A stretch of 64,000 nucleotides of DNA. Origin: Ochotona curzoniae. Lineage: Eukaryota; Chordata; Mammalia; Lagomorpha; Ochotonidae. Both the position numbers and the translations under genes were made by a program. Positions 52,218 to 64,000 of this stretch are shown piece after piece (position 1 is the stretch's first letter; each line of letters begins with the position of its first letter). Below the pieces are notes generated by a model, which saw only the letters and a list, made by a program, of their open reading frames with translations, was not told where the DNA came from and did no database searches. Location: the NCBI RefSeq assembly GCF_017591425.1, contig NW_024464918.1, forward strand, positions 11,406,001 to 11,470,000, in the 5' to 3' direction.

Positions 52218-52605
52218 ATATATGTATGTATGTAAAGATATTTAAACAAAAAAAGACAACACAAATCTTTTGTCACCATTAAACTTGAGCAACTTTACCC
52301 CATACTGTCAGTAAGTTCTGTGAGATCCCAAAGAACAAAGGCTGTGTAATTGATGGGCAACACTGATTGGTCATGGAGCCCATGGGTGCTCAGTGAATGC
52401 TATATGTATAGCAGTTAAAGACACCAGGAGACATCAGCACAGTCAATGCAGTACCTGCCAAACATGACTCGGACTCATCCAAGTTGCTCAGTGTTACAGA
52501 ACACTAAAACATCAATTCCAGCAAGAGAAAACAAAGTGTATTAAAAATTAGGTATAGAATTCTGGTTAACAGAAAGTCAGGTAATAGAGTACAAGCATCT
52601 ACAGG

Positions 52606-52856
52606 AGCCAGTACTGTGGCACAGATGGTTAAACGGCTGTGTGCAGCTATGGCATCACATGGGGGCTGTCAGTTCTGGTTTATCCTATTCCAATTCTGAC
52701 CCAACTCCCTGACAATGGCCTGGGAAAAGGAGTGGCTTGGCCCTGTGCTTGGGCCTCTGCCACTCGCTTTGAAGACCTGGATAATATTCCTGACTTCAGG
52801 CCTTTGGGGCCATTTGGTGAGTGAATCAGTGGATAGAAGACATTTCTCTCTTTTTA

Positions 52857-52909
<53 letters not shown>

Positions 52910-52955
52910 CCATCTTTCTGTAAGTGGGTCTTTCAATAAATTGTTTTTAGAAAGA
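52606..52955 (+). mobile_element. SINE carrying a TATC microsatellite
   Basis: Forward: AGTACTGTGGCACAGATGG head, CCCAACTCCCTGACAATGGC, GGTGAGTGAATCAGTGG. The pyrimidine segment is interrupted by TATC repeats, then CTTTCAATAAATTG. Confidence 0.82.
52857..52910. repeat. (TATC)13 microsatellite
   Basis: Thirteen uninterrupted TATC units lie within the 3' pyrimidine segment of a SINE. Confidence 0.97.
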
Positions 52956-53515
52956 AACCATCCACTTTGCACCCTTATGTGGGAGGGTAAGCAACTACTT
53001 GAATATGTGCCTCTGTTAGCAGTGGTCAACCAGGGACAACTTTTATTTTTACCTCCTGACAAAATCTGACCTTGTCTGCTGACATTTCTGTTTTGATGGT
53101 CATACCTTGCCGGAAGGGATGATATTTATGTTGAGTGCATAACATCCAACACTGCTGCTTAATATCTTACAATATACAAGCCAGCTCATTTAAGAATTAC
53201 CTGCTTATCTGACTAAAAATTTCATTAGTTCTGAGATTGGAAACCTTATCCTGAAGCATGGGCTATAGTGAAGCAACTTATCTTGGGCTTACTCTCATGC
53301 TGGAGGAAGAATAATAAATTTTCCCATTTTTTTCTATTAATTAAAGGAAACGGGAATGCTAGAAATATTGCACACATGGGACAGAACATTTCCAAAATGT
53401 ATTTTTTTACACTCATGAAATGAAAGTGGTTATTATCCTTTTGTTTTATAAAAATAAATGAGGACAAACTCTTAATTTTTACATATTATATAGTTATTAG
53501 CAGAAGGGCCCGGCA

Positions 53516-53838
53516 CGAGAGCGTAGTGGTTAAAGTTTTCGCCTTGCACGTGCTGGGATCCCATATGGGCACCGGTTCTAATTCCAGCGGCCCCACTTCC
53601 CATCCAGCTCCCTGCCTGTGGCCCGGGAAAGCAGTTGAGGACGGCCCAAAGCTTTGGGACCCTGCACCCACGTGGGAGACCCAGAGGAGCTCCTGGCTCC
53701 TGGTTTCGGATTGACTTAGCTCCGACCATTGCGGCCGCTCGGGGAGTAAACCATTGGACAGAAGATCTTCCTCTCTGTCTCTCCTCCTCTCTGTATATCT
53801 GCCTTTTCAATAAAAACAAATCTTTATTAAAAAAAATT
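53516..53838 (+). mobile_element. Fairly young CSINE, full length
   Basis: Forward with clear pol III promoter: head GGGCCCGGCACGAGAGCG, AGTGGTTAAAG, box B GGTTCTAATTCC, and tail GCCTTTTCAATAAAAAC plus an A-run. The flanks TTATTAGCAGAA and TTACTAGCTGAA may be a decayed TSD. Confidence 0.93.
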
Positions 53839-53856
53839 ACTAGCTGAAAATAACAT

Positions 53857-54123
53857 TTAGTGTCTCATCCTTTTTGTGGCTTTGTCATCTGCAAGTGGTT
53901 TCACTGGTTCTTTATGAATCAAGGGCTGTCCGTCAGAACCGTGTCCTGTCACAAATCTGAGTCTCAGCTGTGCACTTCCCAGCTCGTCTGTACGATTGTC
54001 TGGCTTCACCTGGATGGTTGCTGATGTTGGCAGTATGGTATGAATCTCACAAGAAATAGCTAACATTTTCAGCGGAAGTAAATCAAGTAAGCCAAGGAAG
54101 AAAGAAATAGGGAGACAAGCCAA
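53857..54123 (-). other. Unidentified coding-like ORF, possible retrocopy fragment
   Basis: An 88-codon ATG-to-stop frame lies on the minus strand, next to a SINE. Its last 60 or so residues (around IQVKPDNRTDELGSAQLRLR and GQPLIHKEPVKPLADDK) have a protein-like composition with few rare codons and no low complexity. I do not recognise the protein. There is no splice or promoter evidence and no clear poly(A) signal, so it may be a decayed processed pseudogene or chance. Confidence 0.25.
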
Positions 54124-56197
54124 GTTAGGAAATGTGGCGTTTCACAATCTGATATCATAAATGACGTCTATCACTGCTCCGGTATGCTGTGCATTGGGAC
54201 AGAAGGGAACAGAAACAATCATTCCAGTGTGTATTAGAGAGCTCCTTAACAGAACAATGCAATAACTGAAAGGACTGCGATCCGTTTATATTACAGTGAA
54301 CAGTGGGTTTGAAATAGGAACCTTTAAAGGCATAAAACAAAAACAAAGAAAGTTGGCTTTATTACTTCCATTTTGAAAAGAGAGAAACTCTGTACCTGGA
54401 GAAATCATTTTACAAAGATAACACAGATCCTTGCGTTCAAGGTTTAAATTTATTTGACAGCTAGAGTCCGAAATGATTAGAGATGGAAAGAATATTTCAT
54501 CCAGTGACTTGTTTTGTATATACAAACTAGCCTGACAAGGAGTGTCAGGGTCCTAAGAAAGAATACCATTAACTTTTCCTCTTTGTTATGTTTGCCCCCC
54601 TTCCCCCCCTTTTTTTTCTTCAATCAGAGACACTGTAAATCTCTGTTACTCTTTTTCTAAGAATTTCGTGGAAAAAATTTTTAAAGTGTTTCAAGTGCTA
54701 ACACCCAAGTGAATCAAATGCCTTAAATGGAAAATGAAGGCACATAAAACCCAGTGAGGTTGCTCAGAATCACACTGCAAAGAAAGAAAGAAAGATTCGG
54801 CCCTCTCTATGTTATTGGATTTTGACCTAGGTGTCTCCTTGTGCTATGAAGCAATAGTCATTGCTGGAAAAGATGACATGCAGAAAATTATCTGTGGGAG
54901 GCACCAAAGACCAGGCAAAAGGTAGCTGCACATAACGAAGAGAAACAAAAAGTTCAGATAGATAAGAAAAGGAAAAAAAGACTTTTTCCAAAAACATTTT
55001 TGCTTTCAACATACATCTTCAGAGATTCTGCTTTGTTCCTGAAGCTGTGATAAATTGTCTAAGGGGACTAATTGCACTCTGTTAGGGGGGAAAAAAAAAG
55101 AAATCACTTCACAGTTTAATTGAATGAGGATAGATTAGTTTCTGCTGATGGTTTGTTTGCCTTGTTTTAGTAATGGGAGACTGAATGAAAAGGAGCTTCA
55201 GGGCTGAGGCGTTGAGTGCTTGCACTGTAAACACTTCTCTCATTTTCTGTGTTGACACGCCAGTGTCCACCAGTGGTCTTTCATTCACCCATTATCATCC
55301 ATCCCTTAGGGCTTCGTGTATCATCACCAAGGCCCAAATGCAGAAATTTAGTTCATTCAAAGAATATTGATTTGTTTTTTAAGTCATCTTCTTTTTCATG
55401 ATGTTTCTTTCCATAAATGCACCTCTTGGTTCCTCTCTGCCATCTTGCAAGCCAATCTTCATGGGAAGGCAGAGTGACCTGATGATAAAGATCAGAATAA
55501 ATGACAGGAGTAAACAGGCGAGCCTCAGTGTAGCTTCTTCTTTTTGTCAGTGTAAACTAAGAATTCTCACTAGATCCTTCATGGGTAAATTAGTCTGTAT
55601 CAGGCCTTGTTCAGGGGGATGTTGCCTGAGACAGAGCGGGCCAGCCAATCCTTGGGTTAGTAGATCCCTTTGATTCTCTTGCAATCATACAAGTAATATA
55701 GATATGTTTTACATTTCTCCTATCATGCTACCTGCTTCTTTCTCTTTTTTAATGGAATATGTGTAAAGAAGAAGTAAAGATACATCCTTTTCAAGGCATG
55801 CACACCATAATGTACCAGCCACGCTTGTAGACCTTACACAACAACGGAGAGGACATTGCAAGATAAGGAATTTCCAAATGGGTATAGATTTCTTATGAAA
55901 AGAACCTCAAAAAGGAGCTATAAAGAAATTTATCATAGTGGTGTTATGCAACAGAGTGATCTACTGAGGTGTCTTATAAATTGAGTGATAATGGATATTT
56001 GAGTTGGGATCATAACACTCCATACAGTAGAAAGAGTAAATGAAGGAGATTAAATATATTCAGGAGGATCCAGCAAGAAGGCATTATCAGGTGAGGACAG
56101 GTCTAAACTCACAGAGAATCATTAGCCAAGGTGGAGCATAGAGGGCAGATTCTAGCAGAGAAGAGAGGACAGACTCATATTGAAGTCAATATGAAGA

Positions 56198-57118
56198 GGG
56201 CTAAGAGAACTGAAAATTGATCTGCCAGATGACCCCACTATCCTCACTGTTGGGAATATATCCAAAAGAAATGAAGTCTGCATATGAGGAAGGGATCTGT
56301 TACATTTACAGCAAAACAACCTATAATGGAAAGACACGAAAACAACCCAGATGCTCATCCTAAGAGGAGAAGATAAAGAAACCATGGTACATCTACTGTA
56401 TGGAGTGATGAGCCATTAAAAAGAATGAAATTTCACCATTGCAACCAAATGGTCCTGATTAGAGACCATTTTGCTCAGTGAAAGAACTCAATCCCAAAAG
56501 CACAAATATCATGTGTTCTCGCTGATATAAAGAACCCTTCATGCAGAATATGAGATCAATAGCCCTTTCAATTCTGCTTTTGCTGCATCTCATGGATTTT
56601 AATATATATTGTTTTTATTTTCATTTCTTTAAAAATTTCTTTTATTAATTTCTTCACTGACTCACAGTAGTATCATTTTTTCAAGGTTTTTTTTAAATTT
56701 TCTTTTTCATTTATTCAGTGATGCAATCATTCAGTAGTATGTCATTTCATGTTGTTATAAATTTCCTATTTTTCCTCTGGTTATTGATTTTATGGCTTTT
56801 CATTTAAAGGGATATGCAGTAACTGTGTAGCAGAGATGATTTTTTCAGATGTAAAGATAAAATGCAGTATACATGTCTACTTGCAAATCAAAGATGGATA
56901 CCAATGAAACTGTTAAATATCTTGATATAGGATGTTAGACTCTCTGCTATTGTCTATACCTACAACGTCAAAATACCCTTAAATAGCGGAATGACAGACT
57001 ATTTTTGAAAGACTATCCTAATGTAATGACATGAGGAAGGAGGTTTGGGAAGGGATGAAGGGAAATCCCGGAGCCTAGGGAACTGAATCATAAAATAATA
57101 GAAAATAAAAGAAAGAGA
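56198..57118 (+). mobile_element. L1 3' end (end of ORF2 plus 3'UTR-like sequence)
   Basis: The start matches the L1 ORF2 C-terminal region: CTGTTGGGAATATATCC, GAGCCATTAAAAAGAATGAA, CAAATATCATGTGTTCTCGC. It continues about 550 bases through T-rich sequence to GGGAAGGGATGAAGGG and AATAATAGAAAATAAAAG. Reading frames are broken. The T-rich part at 56570-56790 also resembles other L1 segments, so a composite is possible. Confidence 0.72.
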
Positions 57119-58581
57119 AAAAACCAAATGGCCAAACATTTAAAAACAAAAAGCTTTAATATATTCAAGGATAGGAAAAAGAGGAGGAGGAAGAATAGAA
57201 GGACAAGGAGATGGAAACATAGGGAGCAGGAAGAGGAAAAGAAAGAAGTAATAGCTGATATGAGCTGCTTGAAATTTCCAGAATTGGAGCAAAGCCATAG
57301 GCAAATTTTAATTGTTCAAATGAAAGATGCATCATTTAGTAAATACCATAAACATGCTGCTTCTTGTAAGGTTATTATAGGGAGACAGAAGCTCGTGTGT
57401 TTCTTCTTTCTTTAGAGTGAATGTTGGAAGTTTAAAAATACACAGAAAGTTTGGTTACTGAAAGAAAAAATGAGAAGTTTCATTTTTGTTGGACTGATTT
57501 TTATACTCAATATCCATTCTCCATTTTCCCATTTAACATCGTCAGGCAATCATGCACAAAAATGACTACGGTATCTAACCCTTTGCACCTTCACTGTGTA
57601 ATAAGCACATATATACATGTGTGGATTGTATGTGTGTTTGTGTGCGAGAGAGAGTGAGCAAGAGAGACTGTTTAAGACAGCAGCCTATGTGACAATAATA
57701 CCTGAGCTGTTTGAGTCAACCTTCGTCATCAGCTATGGATTTGAACAATCTCTACTGAACTTAAGTCTCTTCATCAGATAGAATTATTTCAACTCCTTCT
57801 GTTTTTCACGACCCAAAGATTTTAAATTCTGTCTCTGAAAGATTTCTCAAATTATTGCACTCCTTTTATTTCCATATTCAATAGACAAAATCTTTCTAAA
57901 TTTTTTTTTTTACTATTTGGGACAATTTCGTAAAAAGGCAGCGAAGAAATGGAGTGCAAAGAGAAATAATGAAGAACAAGATTAAAGTATGCAGCTCATT
58001 CATCTCACAAATGTCACAATGTGCCTGTGGGTTTATTCTAGGAACAGTAGGTTGGGAAAAGTAGAGTAAACATACTTAATTCTGCAGTGTTGACACTGAG
58101 TAGGAGCCAGGGTGCTCAGCTATTCCAAATAGCAGGCCACACATGCGTGCCGTGAGAACTGGATGCCAAGGTTAAAACTTGAAAAACATTTCATACAAAA
58201 TTCAGAAATTCAGTCTCTTTAAAAAGTCAAGAGAGCTGGCATATACATCTTTCATTTTTGTGTGGCAACAATTTTCTGGCAGTAAATAGAAGCTGCTTTC
58301 TTTGGAGAAAGCATGTTCATTTTATCTCTACATTTTCATGAATTGGTATAACACTTCTTAGTCTTACAGGCTATAGAACTTCTATCTTATGACTTAATCC
58401 AAGAGAATGCAGTTTGATGTAGCCCTGTGCTCTTGTTCTTTACCCTAATGTCAAAGGATGCATAGTCCCAGGATGGATATACACTTTGGAAGATATCTTC
58501 ATGTGCCTAACAATCTTATTTTGATAAAATCTTGACTTTTCCACTGGAGAATAAAGCTTTCCATAATAACAATGTGCTTTT

Positions 58582-58908
58582 TAAAATTTTTTTTCATTTT
58601 TTTTATTGGAAAGTCAGATATACAGAGAGGAGGAGGGAGAGAAAAGATTTTCCATCGGTTGATTTATTCCCCAATAGCCACAATAGCCAGAGCTGCACTG
58701 ATCTGAAGCCAGGACTTGGAGTCGCTTCTGGGTCTCCCAAGTGGTTTCAGGATCCCGGGGCTTTGGGCTGTCATCCACTGCTTCCCTAGGCCACAGGCAG
58801 GGAGCTGGATGGGAAGCAGGGCCACCGGGTTAGAATCGCACCCATATGGGATCCTGGTGCATGCAAGGCGAGGACTTCAGTCACTAGGCTGCCATGCCAG
58901 GTCAGTGG
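58582..58908 (-). mobile_element. CSINE, near full length, short TSD
   Basis: Reverse: TTATTGGAAAGTCAGATATA, GGGAGCTGGATGGGAAGC, CACCCATATGGGATCCTGG and head AGTCACTAGGCTGCC. Possible direct repeats TGTGCTTTT lie at 58573-58581 and 58909-58917. Confidence 0.9.
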
Positions 58909-60107
58909 TGTGCTTTTGATGGTGCTGAAGTCATTTGCGGTTGAAGGATTAATTGGAAGATTCAGACTTGATTAATTCAGGGCATTTTAAATCCCCTCCT
59001 TAGCATTCCTTTGATAATTTTCTGGGGGTGAGGGATTTGTAGCCAAAGCGTATTATATAGCCATCGAATATTTGTTGAGACTGTTAAAATCACCTCTTTT
59101 CTTTCATTACATTTGGTCCTTGATGTGGCAAGGATGTTTAAGAAACTAAGAATGCCAGGATCCCCTACTATGTAGAATCTGTAGTAAAATACAACACAAG
59201 GGAAGCAAAGTCAGCTGAAGGATAGAGGGCTAAGGAAGGCAGGAGGAGAGCAGACAGCCCTGCTCTGCTCTCTGAACATGGACTAGGTCTTCTTGTCAAA
59301 CTAAACCTTCCCCTTGCATTGCATTAACCATATTAGATGACACAAAGGCCAAAACCTGCCATTCATTTTGTATCATTAATTACTGTGTAATATGTATTCA
59401 TGAAGTTTCTTGTCTAATAAGTATTCGTAATTAAAGAAGAGATTTCTAGAGTCCAAAATAACCAAAGTGCAAAATCTTACACTGTAATTTACTATAATCT
59501 GTTTAACTTGTTATTATAAATTGATTTCCCTGTTGTGATACCAAAGCAAAGTATGTCTTAACAAAGCTAAACAGATTATCTTAGAGTGCAGTTAAACCTG
59601 TTTCATATTCTAAAGTTTAAGTGACAAAGCTGGACTCTGGTATAATGTAAGGCAGTCAACATTTGGTAAGGATAAAAGCTGTAGAAAATCTGATTAAAGG
59701 AGGCTTTTAAAACATCCATATTAAAACTTTGAAGGGAATGAACAAGTGACAAAAGAAAATGAGTTCAAGGAGTATAAGCCTTGGATAAAAGGATTGTGAC
59801 TAGGTGTTTATGAATATGAAAGAATAACATTATTTCTTCTTAGGGAGTATGCGCAATAAAGAGATCACTAGTCTTTCAAAAGTTCCCATGATATCATGAG
59901 AATTTAGGGTTGCAGATTCTGTATTTCCATTGAGAATATAAGAGAATCCTAATTTAGAAGGGACAAGATTCACTGTCTAAGTTGAAATTAGATGCTTGAC
60001 AACAGGCCTAGGAATTGTCGAGAAACAAACATGACTAATTGATGAATCCAGCCAGTGCAACACTTAAATCCTTGTAGGTTTTAAGTTATTTAATTCTTTT
60101 TTTTTCT

Positions 60108-60374
60108 TTAAGTATATGTTTATTGACTTATTTGAAAGAAAGTGTTTCAGAGAGATAGAGGAGAGACAGAGAGTGTGAGATCTGCCGTCCTTGGGGTCAC
60201 CCTACAAATGGCCCCAACACCCAGGGCTGGACAGGCCAAAGGTGGAGCTTACATGCATCTTCTGCTTTTCCCAGACTTGTCAGAGGGCGCTGGATCAGAA
60301 GCAGAGCTTCAACTGGCACCCATATGGGATGTCCTTTACAAAGGTGGAAACTAGACCAACATATTGGTCCAAAT
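60108..60374 (-). mobile_element. SINE, diverged, shortened
   Basis: Reverse: GTTTATTGACTTATTTGAAA, GAGAGATAGAGGAGAGACAG, GGATCAGAAGCAGAGC and GGCACCCATATGGGATG. A central block is missing. Confidence 0.75.
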
Positions 60375-60667
60375 AATAAACTTTTTACTTACATATTTTC
60401 AAAAAAAGATTGACCAGGGTCAATTGCATTTCTACACACAAGGAAAAATTAAAAATAAATAATAAATTTAAGTGCTAATCAAAACTGTAACTTTCTAAAT
60501 GTATTTTTGTTTGTTTTTAATGTTACTTGGTTATTAACCTAAAGAGACAAGATTCCATGTATTTCATAGATCCAATTCAATTTCCCCTCTTTAAAATAAT
60601 ACATGGGATGAAAACTTTGAAATACAGAACATAGAGATGTTTAGACTAATGGTGACAACTTGAACTT

Positions 60668-60978
60668 TTGTTGATCAGTTTGAAAGTCGGAGGAGGGGAA
60701 GAGACAGAGTTAATGAGATCTTTGTTTCTCTGTTTCATATGTCCAATAATCACAAGGGCTAGCAATGAGACAGATGGAAGTGAGCAACGAGGAGCTTCTT
60801 GCAGCTCTCCCACGTGGGTGGCAGGGACCCAAGCATTGGTATCGCCTTGTGCTACTTTGCCCAGGCCATTAGCAGGGTGCTGGGTGAGCAGTGTCGATGC
60901 CAACATACAACCAAGCACTCATATTCCATGTCACATCACAGACTGCCCATTGCAGTGCCACAATGCCAGCCCCAGAAA
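60668..60978 (-). mobile_element. Old SINE
   Basis: Reverse older subtype: CAGCTCTCCCACGTGGGTGG, TGCCCAGGCCATTAGCAGGG and head CATTGCAGTGCCACAATGCC. Confidence 0.72.
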
Positions 60979-61129
60979 CCTGATTTCTAAGACAGAAAAA
61001 AAAAATCAGGAAAATTGGAATTAAAATATTTTCGCCATCAAACATTATGATAAGAGGATGAAAAGACAAGTTGACAGAAGATATTTGGAAGCCATGTATT
61101 GGACTATTATGTAGACTAGAGTAAAAATT

Positions 61130-62060
61130 CTTTGGAATCGATAGTTAAAAATAGGAAATGGAAAAAGATCTATGAAGAGACATTTCACAGTGAATTTTAC
61201 ACTAATATCAAATAACCACATGTAAAAATACCCAGGGTCAGTTTGTCTTTAGAATAATGTAATTTAAGAATACAATGAGGTGCCCGACACAATAGCCTAG
61301 TAGTTAAATATCTTGCCTTGTGTGCGCCCTAGGATCCCATATGGCCGCCGGTTCTAAACCTGGCAGCTCTACTTCCCATCCAGTTCCCCACTTGTGGTCT
61401 GGAAAGCAATCGAGAGCAGGCCAAAGCCTTGGCACCCTGCACCCACTTGGAAAACCCAGAAGAAGCTCCTGGCTCCTGGCTTTGGATTGACTCAGCTCCA
61501 TCCACTGCAGCCGCTTGGGCAGTGAACCATCGAACGGAAGATCTTCCTCCCTGTCTCTCCTCCTCTCTGTTTATCTGACTTTGCAATTAATAAATAAATT
61601 AATAAATTTAAAAGAACACAATGAGATTCTACTAAAAAATTCAAACACAAAAAATAAATTGTACTGACAATATCAAACTCTGGATAGGATGCAAAGAACA
61701 TAGATGCTCTATATTATTGCTAATTAGATTGCAAAATAGGACAACCATCCTGGAAACTTTTATAAAACCTAAGGATATGTGTGTGTGGAAAAGACACCCT
61801 CAATAGGTAATCGTTAAAGAAGCCATGGTGCATAAATGACTTGGAACACATTTCAGCAGTTACAATCAAGTTTCGAAATCTATGTGAATCTCAAGGGCAT
61901 AAGGAAGAGAAAAAGCACACAGCTCAGAAGATCCAATATTCTTATGGCTTTATTTATATAACATTTTCAGAATTATGAAATTATATAGGGGAACACATTA
62001 CCTATGGTTGTAGTTTGGGAATGGTAGAGAGAAATTAGGTTTGACAATAAAATGATAGTA
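61130..62060 (+). mobile_element. Ancient L1 3' fragment interrupted by a SINE
   Basis: L1 ORF2-end order is visible on both sides of the SINE: AAGAGACATTTCACAG and AATCAAATAACC-like remnants before it; AATGAGATTCTACTAAAAAA, GACAACCATCCTGGAAAC, GAATCTCAAGGGCATAAGG and GGCTTTATTTATATAAC after it. Both sides read in the same direction, so the SINE split one element. Confidence 0.65.
61280..61611 (+). mobile_element. CSINE inserted into an old L1, 14-bp TSD
   Basis: Forward: TGCCCGACACAATAGCCTAG head, GGTTCTAAACC box B, full body and tail AATTAATAAATAAATTAAT. Direct repeats AAGAATACAATGAG (61266-61279) and AAGAACACAATGAG (61612-61625) differ at one base and belong to the host L1. Confidence 0.92.
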
Positions 62061-62435
62061 CCCAAAATTTATTTTTTGTGATGAAACAGGTTTGTATTTT
62101 GTATATGCTTCTGATTATAAAGATTTTACATAAATATTTTAAAAATAAATAAAAGGACATGGGACTGTGCATGTTCATTATGTCAAACCCAAATTCTTGG
62201 TTTTAACATTGTACGTAATTATTTAAGACATATTCACTGGGAAAGGCACGTGGAACTTTGCTGTGTTATGTTTCAGCATTTTGGTGAATCCGTTTATCTC
62301 AAGAAAAATATGTTAAGATAATTAATGTACATATGAGGAAATGAAGCATTTTAAATATAGGTTGAAAACTTTGTGCAGAGTGATGTTATTACCTGCACAA
62401 CTAAGGAGCCCTAGGATGTTTTCTTTTCTTCAATA

Positions 62436-62746
62436 TTTCTTTATTTTTATTGGAAAGTCGGATATACGGAGAGACAGAGAGAAAGATCTTCTGTCTGCTG
62501 GTTCATGCCCCAAGTTACCATGATGGCCAGAGCTGAGCTAATCCGAAGCCAGTAGCCAGGAACCTCTTCTGGGTCTCTCCTGAGGGTGCAGGGCCCCAAG
62601 GCTTTGGGATGTCCTCTACTGCTCTCTCAGGCTGCAAGCAGGGAGATGGATGGGAAGTGAGCAGTCAGGACATGGACTGATGCCAATGCGGGATCCTGAC
62701 ATGTGCAAGGCGAGGACTTCAGTTGCTAGGCTACTGTACCAGGCCC
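62436..62746 (-). mobile_element. CSINE, near full length
   Basis: Reverse: TCTTTATTTTTATTGGAAAG, GATCTTCTGTCTGCTGG, TGCGGGATCCTGACATGTGC and head AGTTGCTAGGCTACTGTACC. Confidence 0.9.
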
Positions 62747-63959
62747 AGTGACCTTACTTTTACTATGGCATCTATAATGCACGCTGGTTTGGTGGTCAAA
62801 CTAGAATGCCTTTGGGAGAAAGAAGTAATATTAATCATATGTGAAAATATTAAAGCAAGAAATTGACATGCCCATGAACATTCCTGGCCATAGACAGATT
62901 AATCTCAGTATTAACCAAATTGCAAATAATTGGATACAAAAAGTACTGATCAGGATTGTTGGTAGATCTATTAAAAAACACATTTCTTCATTTTGGCGTA
63001 CCCTGCTCTCTCAACACACTTGTCTCCTAACTGAAAATGGCAGGAAGCCTAAGTTTTTCTGCCTTCCTGTGTTCACTGGGTAGAGACATGTGAAGTCGGC
63101 ACAGAGAGTAAGCCTGATTCTCAGGGGATTAAATAGCTCACTAGTGCCCGTTTACTAAAGTAAACCTTCCACTAAGTGCTCTTCTACTAAGATTTGGCAA
63201 GCCAACTCCTGCACATCTTTCCCAGGGCCCCAGTGGAATGGCTCCTCCGCGGCCCGCAGTGCTAGCCCTCGCTAACACGCGCTACGTTGATCTTCTCTCT
63301 TCCCAGTTGAACACGTCTTCTCTTAAAACCATGTTTCGTTGAATCACATCCCACATAAATTAATTGCAACAAATCCCTTGTCTTAAGATTTGCTTTCTTC
63401 TCACTACAACTTCATATATATGATGTCTGTTATTTTCTATTGATATTAGCATGACATAATTTGTTGGATTAGAAAAAAGCATATGTAGACTGGAAATATA
63501 AATTAGGGTATTCATTAGGGTTCTTATTGTAAAAATGTCTTAAGTCACTTTTTAGTAAAGTCTGTATTTTTAATATTTCTTTTATGAGGGGATATTAGAA
63601 CTGTCTCATTAATTTTCACTACCGATTTAATCCACTCCCCGTTCCTCCAAGCTTCAAAAAGACGTCTGTTCAGAGACAGAGCTCTCTCAGGATGGCCACC
63701 GATGGCTGTGACCGTGTCTAATGCCTTAGGGTTGATGCCTCCGTAGCTGGGATTGTGTTTCTGGTCTTGCTTCTGTCCTTACTGTTTCTTCCCCAAGGCA
63801 GGGATTTCTCTTTCAGAGGGTGCCTCTCTCTGTGCTGCACCGTCTCAGGGACCCTACACAGTGTAAGATAGAGCTCAAGGTGGGCCAAGCCCTGGCTTTT
63901 ACCTTTTGATTTACTTGCAACTTAATAGTAGCCTGTGCATTTAGGCTATATTGTGTTGA

Positions 63960-63985
63960 TGGGGGAGGGAGGGAGGGAGGCAGGG
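63960..63985 (+). repeat. G-rich tract with G-quadruplex potential
   Basis: GGGGGAGGGAGGGAGGGAGG followed by CAGGG gives at least four runs of three or more G separated by one base. It is close to the right edge of the window. Confidence 0.85.
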
Positions 63986-64000
63986 TGTGGTTTTTGTTTG

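Larger units (their letters stand above)
28621..64000. other. Intergenic DNA upstream of GABRG2
   Basis: No gene is recognisable in these 35 kb. In other mammals GABRA1 lies further upstream of GABRG2, but no GABRA1 exon is visible here. Besides the repeats listed separately, stretches in which I recognise nothing are 28709-30147, 30784-31390, 35196-36100, 37765-38370, 38435-39867, 40910-42060, 42660-43335, 44780-46015, 47093-48090, 50071-51825, 52960-53510, 54130-56195, 57123-58570, 58910-60105 and 62750-63960. Confidence 0.75.

Noticed and set aside
53516..53600. tRNA-like box A and box B suggesting a tRNA gene
   Set aside because: These belong to the head of a CSINE. There is no cloverleaf with matched acceptor stem and the sequence continues into a SINE body.
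54725..54800. Possible MIR fragment (AAATGAAGGCACATAAAACC, GCTCAGAATCACACTGC)
   Set aside because: Only about 50 bases show weak resemblance to the MIR core; too little to annotate.

Overview
This window is vertebrate, specifically mammalian, nuclear DNA: AT-rich, sparse in genes, with long introns and dense retroposons. The commonest repeat is a roughly 320-bp tRNA-derived SINE with an RNA polymerase III promoter head and a body ending in an A-rich AATAAA tail. It matches the lagomorph C-type SINE (CSINE) family as I remember it. The youngest copies look more like the pika (Ochotona) form than the rabbit form; rabbit or another lagomorph is not excluded. That species call is inference.

The one protein-coding gene I can support is GABRG2, the gamma-2 subunit of the GABA-A receptor, on the minus strand. 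Its first four coding exons are present with canonical GT-AG junctions and correct phases: exon 1 (28129-28235), exon 2 (6370-6521), exon 3 (4838-4905) and exon 4 (1227-1447). Exon 5 and everything downstream lie beyond position 1. As far as I can compare from memory, the mature protein encoded here is identical to human, while the signal peptide differs at five positions. Intron 1 (about 21.6 kb) carries a strong RE1/NRSE silencer match at 27553-27573, which fits the gene's neuron-restricted expression.

Layout: 1-1226 is intron 4 (partial); 1448-4837 intron 3; 4906-6369 intron 2; 6522-28128 intron 1; 28236 to about 28620 the presumed 5'UTR and promoter; from there to 64000 is upstream intergenic DNA. 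In other mammals that interval separates GABRG2 from GABRA1. It holds no gene I can recognise, but it contains many SINEs in all states of decay, several L1 3' ends, two MLT1-type LTR fragments, two MIRs, microsatellites and a 90-nt 5S rRNA retropseudogene with a perfect 11-bp target-site duplication and no A-tail.

I found no undescribed multi-gene system. The best leads are the tailless 5S retropseudogene, the RE1 site, the translation-start architecture of exon 1 (in-frame upstream ATG and a better-context Met23), two young same-orientation SINEs flanking exon 1, two strong short hairpins, and an unidentified coding-looking minus-strand fragment at 53857-54123. Coordinates of diverged repeats are approximate by about 5-20 bases.
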